Shown piece after piece: positions 24,004-36,354 of a stretch of DNA of 64,000 nucleotides. Position 1 is the stretch's first letter. Every line of letters starts with the position of its first letter. The DNA comes from Akebia trifoliata (Eukaryota; Streptophyta; Magnoliopsida; Ranunculales; Lardizabalaceae), in contig CM030706.1 of NCBI GenBank assembly GCA_017979445.1, positions 6,427,595 through 6,491,594 of the forward strand, given 5' to 3'. Position numbers and translations under genes: made by a program. Under the pieces are notes generated by a model, which was not told the origin of the DNA, ran no database searches, and saw nothing but the letters and a program-made list of their open reading frames with translations.

Positions 24004-25090
24004 AACTCCACAAAGATACTCATCTGGCATGGCATGTACATGGAACTATAAATTTTTCTTAAGTATCTCGAGAAAACAATCTTTGGTTCCGTGCACATAT
24101 CATATCAATTCAATATGTTCGAGTATGTTTTTCCAAAGTGATGTTAACATCTACTTAAAGGGTACACCTTAAGATGCATCAAATACACCTAAAAAAAAAA
24201 AAAAACCTTTACTTCATAAAATGCCCTCAAATGCTTATTTCGAAGGTGTATTTAATGTATCTTAACATGTGCCTTGCAAGCACACCTTAATAAAATCCTT
24301 TTTTTTTTTATTCAATTCAGCACGACTCTTTTTTTTTTTTTTTTAAAGTGATGATATGCACTCTTGACCTAGGCTTTTGTAAAAAGAGACTATAAAATGA
24401 CTAAAAAGTCCTTTTCTTCAACCTTTCGCAAGATTTCCTTGGTTGTCTCCGCAAAATTGGTCATCTTTAAGTTGTTATCTCTAGGTTAAAGTATATTTAA
24501 CTCCTTCAATTTTGTCTTCAATGTGTCATAGAAAAACCTTGACTTTTTTAATCCAAAAAGTCCATTATTCTCTAGCAAATCCTATCATGTTCTTTATGTT
24601 TGAAAGTTGAAGAATATGGAATCTTGAGATTAAAGATGACCCTAAATATGATTCCTTTTCAAATTGTTATTAAATCTTGTATTCAATGCCTTGTAGAAAT
24701 CCTTGATTTTTTTTATCAAATATCTATTTTTTTACTTCTCTAAAAAAAAATCTTTTTCTTGACGATTAAAGGTTGGAAAAGATAAAATCTTAAGAAGGTT
24801 GAAGATTAGAGTTAAAAACCTTTACCTAGTTAATGTTGAAGATTAATCAGTTTTGAGGAGTAGAAGATCAAAGTGGTTTTTCTAGAGGTTAAACACGCAT
24901 GTCATTAGTATGAATTTTGAAAACACGCGTGGCTTTAATGTTGATCCAAAAGTGAAAGGATATGCATAAATCACCTTTCATTTTTTACGTAGCGTGAAAC
25001 AATTGAAGAATAACTAAGAAAATTTGGAATCTAATATAAAAGAGAACTTTATTGATTCAACAATGCCTTTGCATTACAGTTACGAACGGT

Positions 25091-25123
<33 letters not shown>
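24004..25123. other. Gene-free AT-rich stretch
   Basis: No exon or recognisable protein. Contains a weak inverted repeat of 24155-24300 (GGGTACACCTTAAGATGC mirrored by GCATCTT..GTGTACC-like words), poly-T runs at 24298-24309 and 24328-24344, and ends in a (TA)n microsatellite. Confidence 0.4.
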
Positions 25124-25125
<2 letters not shown>

Positions 25126-25500
25126 GTCCCGTTCAACACCTTACACTTAACCCTACACTTTACCAAATATGTTTTGTCCTACATGGGTTAAAAGTTTTGG
25201 AATAGGCTGATTTTTGGTGATGATGATCTCTATGGTGAGGAGATGATCACCAAAAATCAACCCATTCCAAAACTTCTAACCCCATAAAAATGATTTACAA
25301 AAAATGGACAATCCACGATTTTTCAACTTGTAAACATTGGGCTAGAAATTTCGGAATGGGCTGGTTTTTGGTGAGGTTGATCTTCTAATCGTAGAGATCA
25401 TCCTCACCAAAAATCAGCACATTCCAAAACTCATAACCCATGTAGGATAAAACACGTTTGGTAAAGCGTAGGGTAAAGTGTAGGGTGTTGAACATTTCCC
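25124..25500. mobile_element. Foldback MITE inserted in a TA microsatellite, copy 2
   Basis: 377 bp, against 375 bp in copy 1. Left end GGGTCCCGTTCAACACC and right end read inward GGGAAATGTTCAACACC. The same double-palindrome interior (GGGTTAAAAGTTTTGGAAT, GATGATCT cores, CACGATTTTTCAACTTGTAAA spacer) is present. Both flanks are (TA)n: about 30 bp at the left and 14 bp at the right. Confidence 0.75.
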
Positions 25501-26802
25501 TATATATATATATATTCCAAATAAAACATGAAAATAATTAAAAATAGTAAAAACAAAATATGCATGGAAATAGATATTACTTAAACCTATAAGTAAGGCA
25601 TAATCGACGGTACATAATTTTGACTTCAATAAGTAAGGGTATTACAAAACCAAAATTTTCCTAAAACGGTAAATTGCTTTTAAAAAATGTGTAAATGAAG
25701 GAATTAGATGTAAAAATGAAAAGATTGCAGCATAGTAGATCTTAAAGATCTAGACGTTTCCATCCAATAATGGGTCTTGTCATATGATTTTGATTTTGAG
25801 GCCCCGCGAACCATATTGACAAAAAACTGTGTTTTTATTTTAAAAGTCGCAATTAAATCACAATTTTTCCACACACACAAAAAAACACAAAGTTTTTGAA
25901 AAAATCGCACATTATTTTTGTTTTAGTATTTTTTTTTAAGTATATATATTTTTATACTTAAAACAATTATTTTTACTTTTTAATATATCCAATGTTTTCC
26001 TGACTATATGGGCCTTTTTCGATTTTTTCAAAGTTTTCTCTTGTTGAATTATTCCCGACTTTGTCACTATGGTACGAGCCCATGATTCTACCATTTTTCA
26101 TACATCAATTTTAATTCATCTTTTAGTGATCCTAACTTAAAAATTATAGAGAACTTCTATCTCAAAACCAACTTTTTCTTTGAACCCTAATAGACAAATT
26201 TCTTTTTAAATACTCCCTAACTTTTGTGAATAACTAATAATCAAGTTAATATACATAGTTCAAACCATTGAGATCAAACTTTGATCAAATTGTTGATATC
26301 AACCTTTTTACAACCATCAAGATCAACTATTATAAATCATCAATCACGAAGCTTGGACATGAATCGATGAGGAGGGGCATTAAGAAAGAAAGATTTTACA
26401 GATTGGATTGTTAAGTTACCTGTAAAAAGTTGAGGTACAATTTAGAAATAAATCCCTATTGTAGGGTCTACCACATCCACATGACTTATAAAGAAGTTGT
26501 AAGTTGGATAATGGCTTTACTCTTAAGAGTACAAGATATTGACTCTTTATAAAATCATTTATTGCAAAACCCTAACTCTAGAAGATATCACTGAACCCTA
26601 ACAGTTTCATATTGTTTCCAACATATATGGTACCATTAAATCAAGTTATTGGCTTTTGTCCAACAACCTACTCTATAGGTATAGATAAATGGTCAACATC
26701 CAATGATGGAAAGCACTTGACTTGCGTTAGATGGGACAATATAATATGATGAACTAATAATGTGAATCTTTAATGAATCATCTTGATATTTAAAAATATA
26801 CT
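25501..26802. other. Gene-free stretch
   Basis: AT-rich DNA with no supported exon. A block at about 25790-26080 (AAAAGTCGCAATTAAATCAC and GACTTTGTCAC words) resembles similar blocks at 13700-14060 and 21570-21700. It may be a degraded dispersed repeat that I cannot classify. Confidence 0.35.
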
Positions 26803-26964
26803 AATGCTGGAGTGACACAAATGAGGACACGGGGGGTGACACAAATGATGTGGTGGAGCACACATAATCTTAGATGCTTTTTTACTTGTATCTCATGGAA
26901 AAATATCTATGGTCACGTAATTTGTATCACCCCTATGTCCTTTTTTGTATCATCTCGACATGAC
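26803..26964. mobile_element. Diverged foldback element, GTGACCTCA-like
   Basis: AATGCTGGAGTGACACAAAT at the left and ATCATCTCGACATGACTATT at the right are loosely inverted. AGGACACGGGGGGTGACAC is answered by GTATCACCCCTATGTCCTT. It shares the AATGCTGGAGTGAC terminus with the family but has a different interior. Confidence 0.4.
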
Positions 26965-29629
26965 TATTAAAAATATTGAAAACAATTATAACCATTTTAG
27001 ATATAAAGTATAAAGTAATTTTTAGAGAGTGGATAGAAACTTTCTTTTATTTATTTATTTTTTAAATTTAGATTTTTATTTAAAAAAATATTTAGTTAAC
27101 CCAAATAAGTTTTTTTACTTATCAACTTTAAAAAGTGAAAATAAAAAATTAAAGAGTATCCAAGCTTACTTTTTTTTATTTAGAAATATTACTTTGTCCA
27201 ATCAACAACAACGACTTGATGCTTTATTGTGAATATGATTCATCATCTTGGTCGACAAAAATGACATCTTGGTATGATGCTATTTTTAAATAATTTCTAT
27301 TAACATATGATTTATTCTATTTATCGTTAGAATAAATTGAATTTACATCTAAATTTTTTAAATTATGGGTATCTTGTTATACATTCGTCATTCATCATTT
27401 TCCATACAAATTATCGAAATGGATCACAATCATCATTATAAAAAATAAATAATAAAAAAAATAGTTAATTTAAAAGAGGTGAAGAATGGTATTTTGGGTA
27501 CTTTAAAACTTTTGTCAAAGATGGCGGTATTTACTTAGAAAAATTGCTTACTCCATTTTGGGTATGTAGAAAGAAAATCTCATATTAATATACATTAACA
27601 AATGATTTGTTAGGCAAATGATGTATTGACAAATCATTTTCCACTATTTGAGCGCATCATGAAAAATCACATAGAAAATATTTTTATGTTCTTTCATTTA
27701 AATTGAATTGTATATATATATATATATAACCAAACGGACGTGCACAAAGGGTTTACTTGAAATTTAAAATATTGATTATATAATTAAAAAGGATATTTTT
27801 GTAGTTTTAAAAACTAACTACATAGATATAAGGTCGTCGATTGCAATTTTATGATTTTTGATCAAAATAACCTTTTGTTTATATACTCTACCTCCTTAAA
27901 AAAATAAGTTAATTTTCTTACATTTTTTTTTTTTTTGTTAAAATAATTAAGGGACAATGCTTGTAAAGGACTCTTTATTAAGAATATATACTGAACAGTC
28001 CCCTAGTAAAGAATACAGACCATTAAGTATCACTTATTAAAATATTAATATTAATAATCTATTGAAGATTTTTTTAAGAAAAATATTGTAAATACCCTTG
28101 TAACAACTTTACAAAGTGGTTTTATCTAAAAATATACGGAGTCAAATTAAAAACTTGCCCAAATTATTTTGTTATCAATATTTCAGTGAAAAATAAAAAT
28201 AATTTTTTTATTTATTAAAAATTATCTATAAATTCAATATAATTTTATTTGAGTCAACTTGCTAATTTTTTTAGTTGAATCAATCCGATGAAAATTCACG
28301 TTGAGTTTTAAAATTATTCTTTAATTATTTAAAATTATTTTCATATTTTAATGAATCTAAAATACATAGACCAAATCAATTTAATGATGATGATACGTGA
28401 CGTAATGATAAAGCGAAAAGAAAACAAGATATATTTTTTTTTCATTGATCTATAATAGATGATCATAGTTAATGGGCACATCATTAATTTTAAAACACGG
28501 GAGTAGCTCAAAAATTATCAAATAAACACATTTTTTTAACCTCAAAAATAGTCGAAAGGGTAATTACAATATTTTCATTTCAAAATTTTATTTTAGACTA
28601 ATATTTAATAAAGTGAGTACTAAAGACTCCATATTTTTTATAAGGGACTTTTTGGTACATATTTTTTAAAAATAGATTTTTGTGGTCATTGTCCCAAAAA
28701 TTAAAAAACATTTTCTAAACACATATCCTCTACCTTATTAAAAACAAATTGATTTTTCATAAGTCAATAACTTAATAATTAATTATTTAAAAAATATTAA
28801 TTTTACGCTATTTTTAGGAGTTTCTCTTTCCTGAATCACTTATGCATTGTTTTTCAACTAACATGTCTCTTCTTATTTTAAGGAGTCATATTTTTCTTAC
28901 GACCCTTTTGACATATGCTCTCTAACATGGCATAGGCTAGAACCATATATTTTCTCGGGATACACATTGTACGACTCCATAAATATATGCGATTGTGTAT
29001 CTATTAGGATAATTGATTAAAATTATTAAATAATTCTTTAAAATTTAATCATATAAAAAAATTGATTTAAAAAATTAGAATGAAATTGTTCTAAGGGATC
29101 CAAACACATTTTCTACTTTTGATGAACGAAAATATAATTTCACAATGATTTCTAAAATCATAATTATACACATTTCAAATATTTGTTTGCACGCATATAG
29201 ACAATCATATGACAAACAAACAACACATGCAAGTGAATGCAATTTCTTATTTTCCAATCATATAAATTTAAGTAAAGTCAATGATAACCACACAAAAAAT
29301 AAATGCAAAAATGAAAGACTACCATTTAATAGCCACCAAGGTGATTTTTCAACTTAAAAAGTTTAATTTGATATCAATGACTGTGAAGTACTCTAGCCCG
29401 AACTTGTGTGAAACTTACTCTAATTTATTTTATTATTTATCAAATTATATCATTATGATCTCATATCATTATCTTTGAATATAGGATATGGTCATCTTCA
29501 AGATACTAAGTCATAAAATATTAAAACTTTCTCAATATTGATATTTGACACTTAGGTTTAGTACAAATGAATTTATTTACAAAAAAAGACCAATAGTTAG
29601 ACTATATATCCAATTCCATGTTTCAAATC
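26965..29629. other. Gene-free AT-rich stretch
   Basis: More than 2.6 kb of low-complexity AT-rich DNA. A (TA)n run lies at 27710-27728. Two loosely inverted blocks at 27950-28080 and 28600-28700 (GGGACAATG..AAGGACT / AGGGACTTTTTGG..CATTGTCCC) may be ends of a degraded element of about 740 bp. No protein similarity recognised. Confidence 0.4.
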
Positions 29630-29991
29630 TTCAATCCAATTAAAATAAGAAAAAAATATTCAAATTTTGTGTTGTTATAAGTTTACCACCCGAATGTATT
29701 GTAAATAACTTTGAGTTGTTAGAGTGAGAAAGAATCGTATAAATAATAGAGAATAAAAATAGAACTAAAATAAGACTAAAAAGATTTCTTGTTTGAAATA
29801 TATTTATTGTAAGAATGAAATGAATCAATAGAACAATTATTTATTTTACTTTGAATATTAATTATAAATCATATTAATTTAAATACATGTTTGTTTGAAT
29901 CATTATTAGAAATTAAGAACTAAATTATATTTAATCATAATTTAATGTTAATATTTCATGATATTTAATTTAAGATTTGAGAAAAAACTAA
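29630..29991. repeat. Host repeat block X0, left copy
   Basis: A block of about 360 bp beginning CAATCCAATTAAAATAAG, nearly identical and in the same orientation at 43613-43974. The pair brackets the caulimovirid insertion. AT-rich, no coding potential. Confidence 0.75.
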
Positions 29992-31580
29992 TAATTAATA
30001 TAATAACAAAAAAATCTATGAAGAGTCAATGCCATTTGATCTAATTCGATTTTTTTTCAAATAATAAAAAATCTTATTAAAAACATTGAAAATTTTTGTA
30101 AACAAAATGACAAATTGACTTGTTGACAATCACAATTCTTTATAAAAAAATTTTAATTTTCTATATAAGAAAGACAAAGAATCAGATATTTTTTTGAAGA
30201 AACATCAGTCTTTGATACCTTTAATATTTTAAAATTATAAGAAAGTGTTAAAATATATGGAGTCTATTTAAAATCTTATTAAAAATATTGAAAAATTTTG
30301 TAAACAAAATGATAAATTGACTTGTTGACAATCACAATTCTTTGTAAAAAAATTTTAATTTTCTATATAAGAAAGACAAAGAATCAGATATTTTTTTGAA
30401 GAAACATCAGTCTTTGATACCTTTAATATTTTAAAATTATAAGAAAGTGTTAAAATATATGGAGTCTATTTAAAATCTTATTAAAAATATTGAAAAATTT
30501 TGTAAACAAAATGATAAATTGACTTGTTGACAATCACAATTCTTTGTAAAAAAATTTTAATTTTCTATATAAGAAAGACAAAGAATCAGATATTTTTTTG
30601 AAGAAACATCAGTCTTTGATACCTTTAATATTTTAAAATTATAAGAAAGTGTTAAAATATATGGAGTCTATTTAAAATCTTATTAAAAATATTGAAAAAT
30701 TTTGTAAACAAAATGACAAATTGACTTGTTGACAATCACAATTTTTTGTAATTTTTTTTTAATTTTTCTATATAAGAAAGACTAAGAATCAGATATTTTT
30801 TTGAAGAAACATCAGTCTTTGATACCTTTAATATTTCAAAGTTATAAGAAAGTATTGAAATATATTAAGTCTATTTAAAATCTCATTATTAGTATCGTAA
30901 AAATACAATTGAAAAAATCTTACATGATTATCAATTAAAACTAAAGATTAAATCAAATGTTAAATTTATAATTGAATTTTGAACTCATATACACCAAAAT
31001 TCATATTAGTCAGATTAAATAACATATTAAATTTATCATTCAATTTTGAACTTATATACACCAGAATTTATATTAATTAGATTAAATAAAATACTAAATT
31101 TGTTATTGAACTTTGAATTTATATATACTAGAATTCATATTAACTATATCTCTATCCAATTTTGCAGTTATTAAAATAAAAGAAAATGCATTATTATAAC
31201 AACGAATAAAATCCTTAAATTTTATAGACTTAACTGTTTTAAAAGTAAATAACTCAAATAAAATTGTATATGTATGATGGATATTTAACTTCACATAATC
31301 TTTGTAACAACAAAATTATGAGATTCAAATTTAAATATTTTAATATGATAATATACATAAGCTGAAATTACTTGAGTGATATGTGTATCATTAAAATGGG
31401 ATATCTTTTTTTTCACAATTATTTTATTTTAATAAAAAATGTAGATTTGTCAATTTCTTATTTAGTAACACGACTAATATTAATAATCATTTATTTATTT
31501 ATGAAATAAGTTGTATAAATTATTTTCAATATTTTTTATCTTAACAACTTTATCCATCCTAACATATAATTGATGATCTT
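29992..31580 (-). repeat. Host repeat R, inverted left copy
   Basis: Reverse complement of the block at 43975-45113: both contain ATGTTAGGATGGAT(G/A)AAGTTG at the proximal end and the GACTCTTCATAGATTTTTTT block at the distal end. This copy is longer because its internal 202-bp unit is present four times. It abuts the caulimovirid leader block at about 31580. Confidence 0.75.
30060..30875. repeat. 202-bp tandem repeat, four copies
   Basis: The word GACTTGTTGACAATCACAAT recurs at 30117, 30319, 30521 and 30723, an exact 202-bp period. The middle copies look almost identical and the last is more diverged. Inverted copies of the same unit occur twice at 44620-45050 and singly in each later repeat unit (45710-45930, 46740-46970). 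Confidence 0.9.
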
Positions 31581-32153
31581 CTTTTCTTTTGAAGGCTAAC
31601 TGGTTCTGGAATCTTATGGATAAGGATGAACTGATGGTGGGTTTGGTTAATGGTTCAGGAAAAGGTTTTATAAGATTTTGATAGAATTTGAAGATTTTTT
31701 CAGAATTTTTCTCGGATTTAGAAGGCTCTGTTGATTTTTCGGATGTCTTCTTCTTAAAGTCTTCTGTCCTTTTAAAGAGGATGTATTTGAAAAAAAAATT
31801 TGAGTCCGAACAGGATAGAACAGGTGGTTGGAACTTTGTGGACTGGATTTTTTGAGAAAGGATGAGATAAGAATTACAGCTGGTTGGAATTATTGAAGGT
31901 TGTTATCTTGATAAGCTTAGACTGGTTGGTCAAAGAGAATAGTAAGATAATGGGACAGCTGGCTTGTTTTATATGGGGATTGTCTAAAGCAAAAGAAAAT
32001 AACTATAGAGAATTTTCTCGAGAGAGAGAAAAGGAGAGACAAAAGAATCTCTAACAGCACATGGGCGGCTGCCTTTAGGTGGTCTTCCTCTAAAGATTCT
32101 TTTGAGAATATAATAATTATACAATATTTTTACAATAATTTACAGTATTCTGG
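31580..32153 (-). repeat. Caulimovirid leader/promoter block A', outer copy
   Basis: Nearly identical to 32541-33118 (GAAGGCTAACTGGTTCTGGA start; CAGCACATGGGCGGCTGCC near the end). It is followed directly by block B' with no coding region between, so a whole coding unit is missing at that junction. It contains a minus-strand TATA motif (ATATAAAA, 31974-31967). Confidence 0.8.
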
Positions 32154-32157
32154 AGGA

Positions 32158-32540
32158 TCTTAAAACTTCATAAATATTTAGAATCTAAAACCTACATGTT
32201 CTTCTTTTGTTAAAAACCTAATCCAAGGGTTTCTTTCTTCAAATCTTAACTTTGAAATTCTAAAAAATTATTCTTTGATTTCAACTAATTTTTGATGATT
32301 TTCCCAATATTCTTCGTTCCTAGGTTTGTTTTGTCTAGAATAAGATAATTCTTTGAAAATTAGATCAGCAAAATGTACTCTAAGTAATTGATATCTTTCT
32401 TCAACATCAAAACTATAACGAGGCATATAAGAAAACTTTTGATATTCAGGAAAACTTATTACAAGAACAAACTGAAGCAAACTTATAGATTATACAAAAC
32501 TTAAAACTTAAAAAGTTTGAGAAAATTACCCAAATAATTC
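32158..32540 (-). repeat. Caulimovirid block B', left copy
   Basis: Matches 43110-43495 with small differences (AGAATCTAAAACCTACATG, CCAAGGGTTTCTTTCTTCAA). In the right copy this block leads straight into the primer site. The left copy lacks the primer site. An ORF of about 70 codons at 32480-32268 lies within it but matches nothing I recognise and is probably incidental. Confidence 0.75.
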
Positions 32541-32925
32541 TTTTGTTTTGAAGGCTAACTGGTTCTGGAAGCTTATGGATAAGGATGGACTGATGGTGGG
32601 TTTGGATAATGGTTCAGGAAAAGATTTTAGAAGATTTTGAGAGAATTTGAAGGCTTTTTCAAAAAATTTCTTGGATTTAGAAGGCTTTGTTGATTTTTCG
32701 GATGCCTTCTTCTTGAAGTCTTCTGCCCTTTTAAAGAGGACGGATTTGAAAAAAAAATTTGAGTCCGAACATGATAGGACAAGTGGTTGGAACTTTGTGG
32801 ACTGGATTTTTCGAGAAATGATGAGATAAGAATTACAGCTGGCTGGAATTATTGAAGGTTGTTGTCTTGATAAGCTTAGACTGGTTGGTCAAAGAGAATA
32901 GTAAGATAATGGGATAGTTGGCTTG

Positions 32926-32933
32926 TTTTATAT
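32926..32933 (-). promoter_or_regulatory. Candidate pregenomic-RNA TATA box in block A
   Basis: ATATAAAA on the minus strand, conserved at the equivalent site of block A' (31974-31967). In a circular genome the transcript would run through the rest of A and all of B, about 750 nt, before the tRNA-Met primer site. That is a leader length in keeping with known pararetroviruses. No such motif remains in the truncated A block at 43496-43610. Confidence 0.5.
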
Positions 32934-33134
32934 GGGGATTGTCTAAAGCAAAAGAAAAGAACTATAGAGAATTTTCTCGAGAGAGAGAGAGAGGGAGAGA
33001 CAAAAGAATCTCTAACAGCACATGGGCGGCTGCTGCCTTTGGGTGGTCTCCCACTAAAGATTCTTTTGAGAATATAGTAATTATACAGTATTTTTACAAT
33101 AATTTATAGCATTCTGAATTCTTCTTGGTTTCTA

Positions 33135-34359
33135 TTATTTTTTCTTGAGTTGATTAAATGTTGTGGTAATGACAGGGAGGAAGTATTCCTTCACAGTCGT
33201 CTTCATTAAGAGGGGTAAAATCTTCAAAATTTTCTGGTTCTTCTTTTTCATCAACTTGGGATAAAGCTTCTAGTAGATGTTTGCACATCTCTGCCTTAGT
33301 TGTTGCTCCTACTAATCTTCACTGGATTTGAGACTTGGATAATGAAAATTCTGAAGAATTTGGTGCAGAAATCCTTGACTATTGAGGATGACTATGTAAC
33401 AATGCTGTAACACTTGTTTTGGTAGCCTTGTCGAAACGTAAGTTTGCCCACCATTTTACCTTAAATTTTTTTGCTAGAGTAGGAATGGGATGAAATTATG
33501 AAATGGACCCTATGTAATATTCCCAGCAAGAAATCCAGGCTAGGAAAAATTGTGCAAAGAAAATTAACAGATTTGGAACTTGATTAAGATGTTCTAGGGT
33601 CATGAAATTCTGGATAAAATACTGGAAACCTTCTTGGACTGGTGCAGGAAGAATAGCTGGTATTGGTCCATACTGGTTCCACCATTCAGGAAACCAGTTT
33701 GGAAATTGTATTTTTATTTGATCATTGAACAAGAAAAATCATGAATGGTTATATTGGTCATTCTGAAAAGTAAAAATGTTGAATCATGCTTTCTGGTAAT
33801 CCCAATAGTTGTAGTATTGGGGATTGAATGACTGAGATAATCTTTTCATGGTATTAAGATTTTATCCCCAAGTGGTGAGGGTGAGAATCTTTAATATTTG
33901 ACATTTGGAGTGGGAAATCTTATTGGGATCATTCTTGTCTGTAGTATGAGTTATAAAAGTAAAGTCTGAGTCTACTAGGATAAACTCATAAAATCTTTGG
34001 ATTTTTGTTGAAGTTGATGATATAAATTGGTTTGGTTTTATGAAAATTGACTGGGCAAAGATTTTTGGACATGATTTTTCTAACTCAGGTTCTACTGTTA
34101 TAATTGAAATTAGATTGGGTTTGTAAATATACTAAGGTCTTAAAGAAAAAGTGGGAGTAGGTTCTTGTTCTGTTTGACTTTGAGAAGAAGAGGCTGTTAC
34201 TGTTTGGGAATGGGATTTTATTGGACTGGTAGTGCCTAAAACTTGGAATTTGTTTGAAAGATTACTGGGTGAACCAAATTGTAGTGGATTTACTGGGGTT
34301 ATTTTAGGTGCTGGGGAGTCATAGCATAAGAACTTTTGGACTTGGGTTTTATAGGATTG
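33135..34359 (-). pseudogene. Caulimovirid polyprotein C-terminal extension (decayed)
   Basis: Downstream of RNase H on the minus strand, a region with scattered stops retains one open stretch (33732-33496) rich in aromatic residues: FPNWFPEWWNQYG and PAPVQEGFQYF. W/F-rich segments of this kind follow RNase H in several endogenous caulimovirids. A Pro/Ser/Thr/Gln-rich linker lies before it (about 34330-34150). Function unknown. The acidic end near 33230-33160 (VDEKEEPENFED) precedes block A. Confidence 0.55.
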
Positions 34360-35706
34360 TTAGTCATCTTTTTTACCTTGTAGGAATTCTCTGGTAAGAA
34401 AATCTGGTATAGAGTTAGCTTCTCCTTTTATATATTCTATTTTGAAATAAAAAATAGATAGTATAGTCTGCCATCTGGTAAAAATATGTTTTGAAGTAAT
34501 ATTTTTTACATCTTTTTCTAAAACAAATTTTACTGACTTACAATCTATTCTCAAGAGGAATTCTTGATTTAGCAAATCTTCTTGGAATTTTGAAATACAC
34601 AAAACTATTGACAAAATTTTCTTTTTTACTGTTGAATATTTTTGTTGTGTAGGGTTCCAAGCACCAGAAGTATATCTGATTAGTTGTTCTTGACTATCAT
34701 TTGCTTGTTTTAATATTCCTCCATATCCTTGGTTACTTGCATCAGTTTCAACAATTTTTGGTAATTTGGGATCTAGAATATTTAAACAGGATATTTCTCA
34801 TAATCTTAGTTTTAACTGTTTGACTGCTTCTGTATGGACTGGTGTCCATTCTGGAGTCTTTTTTCTTAATCTTTGAAATAATGGTTTAGCTATCGTGTGA
34901 AGATTTTGGTAAAAGTCTTTTATATAATTCAGGCTGCCTAAGAATCTTTGTAATTGTTTTTTATCTTTTATTTCGTCTGAAAATTTGTTTGCAAATTGTA
35001 AAGACCTGTCTATAGGAATTATTGTTCCATTTTTTATGTTGTATTCTAAGAATTTTTTCTGGTTCTGGAACAATACAATTTTCGGAGTTGAAACTTCTAG
35101 ACCATTAAACTTAATTGTATTGACAAAAATTTCTAAATGTTTCCAATGTTGTTTTATGGACTTGGAATATGCTAAGACATCGTCTATGTATACTATTATA
35201 AATTTTGAAAATTGGTTGAAAATATCATTCATTATTTTTTGAAATTCACTTGGAGCATTTTTTAATCCAAATGACATCACATTCCACTCATAGTGTCCAA
35301 ATGGTACTATAAAAGCTGTTTTATATATTTCTTTCTCTATTACTTGTATTTGCCAGAATCCTGATTTCATGTCGAATTTTAAAAATATTGTTGCCTCATA
35401 TAATCTATTTAATAAGTCTTTTTTGTTTGGAATTGGATATCTTATCCATTTGAGTGCATCATTTAAGGGCTTCTAATTTATAATTAATCCGGGGGCTCCT
35501 CTCTCTATTTCTGAATGTTTTTGTACGTAAAATGCTGAACAACTCCAAGGAGAATTACTAGGTCGTATGAGTCTTTTTTGTAACAAATCTTATATTTCTT
35601 TTTTACAATATTCTAAAGTTTCTCTATTCATTTGGATTGGTCTAGCTTTAGTTTTAATTGTTTTCTCATTGAATTCTAGTTCATAAGGAAGACTAATCTC
35701 AAGTTT
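34360..35706 (-). pseudogene. Caulimovirid reverse transcriptase - RNase H (decayed)
   Basis: One frame interrupted by stops at 35592-35590 (TAA), 35475-35473 (TAG) and 34800-34798 (TGA). Reverse transcriptase motifs visible: SGFWQI, AFIVPFGHYEWNVMSFGLKNAP, the catalytic YIDD at about 35190-35179, and the thumb block LQRFLGSLNY. RNase H follows with the first Asp in ETDASNQGYGG (about 34750), a later Asp in RIDCKS, and NSIPDFLTRE near its end. The segment that normally has the EKE-type catalytic glutamate reads TVKKKIL (about 34630), so RNase H is also altered at a key residue. RT and RNase H would convert pregenomic RNA to DNA. This copy cannot do so as it stands. Confidence 0.9.
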
Positions 35707-35715
35707 CTTTTTATG

Positions 35716-36225
35716 TTAAAATGCATTAGGTAGATTAGAACAAACTTCATTTTTCAGGTTTTCTCTGAATTTTTGAATTTTTGCTTTAAGTCTTATGTCA
35801 TTTAGTTGTTCTTCTATTTTTAAAAAGTTTACTTCTTGTTTTAGAAATTTCAATTGTTTCTCTTTTCTGGTTACAAGATTGACTGTATTTTTTATGGCTT
35901 TGTTTTTTATTATATCTAATTCCCTTTCTTGTGGTTCTTGTATGAATTTGAATTGTATTTCTTGTTCTAGTAGTTTGCATTTAATACCTGTAGAATCTAC
36001 TGTGAAAGATTGTATTAAGGCTAAAAATGGTGTGCCTAGAATGACAAGCTTTGTCAGAGTATTTATACATATTCCTTGATTACAAACATGTACATCCGAA
36101 AGTTTGTATTTTATTTTTAAAATTGATCCATTTGCAGTAGATACTCCTTCTGTAGTTTTTTCAAAATATTTTGTTGGGATAATACCTTCTCGTATACAAT
36201 TTAGATCTGCTCCAAAATCTATCAA
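35716..36225 (-). pseudogene. Caulimovirid aspartic protease domain (altered active site)
   Basis: A 169-codon open stretch in frame with the RT. The retropepsin active-site loop reads IDFGADLN at about 36222-36199 where the family has D(S/T)GA, so the residue after the catalytic Asp is Phe. The flap-side and C-terminal signature (LTKLVILGTPFL, about 36060-36020) is present. A Lys/Glu-rich linker to the RT follows. In the family this protease processes the polyprotein; the Phe makes activity here doubtful. The stop at 35718-35716 separates it from the RT in the same frame. Confidence 0.8.
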
Positions 36226-36354
36226 GGCTACTGTTTCTATCGTGAACTCTTTATTTACTACTAATTGAATATTAATAAACCATTTTTGATATTGGATTTT
36301 ATTTATTATTTGTATGTAATTTTCTTCTTCTTCTTCTAGAATTTGAATTTCCTT

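Noticed and set aside
30060..30875. CRISPR-like array
   Set aside because: The 202-bp units are contiguous with no unique spacers, in a plant nuclear context. It is an ordinary tandem repeat.
32268..32480. 70-codon frame in caulimovirid block B' as a viral gene
   Set aside because: Block B is non-coding leader by position, just before the primer site, and the equivalent frame is not kept open in the right-hand copy.
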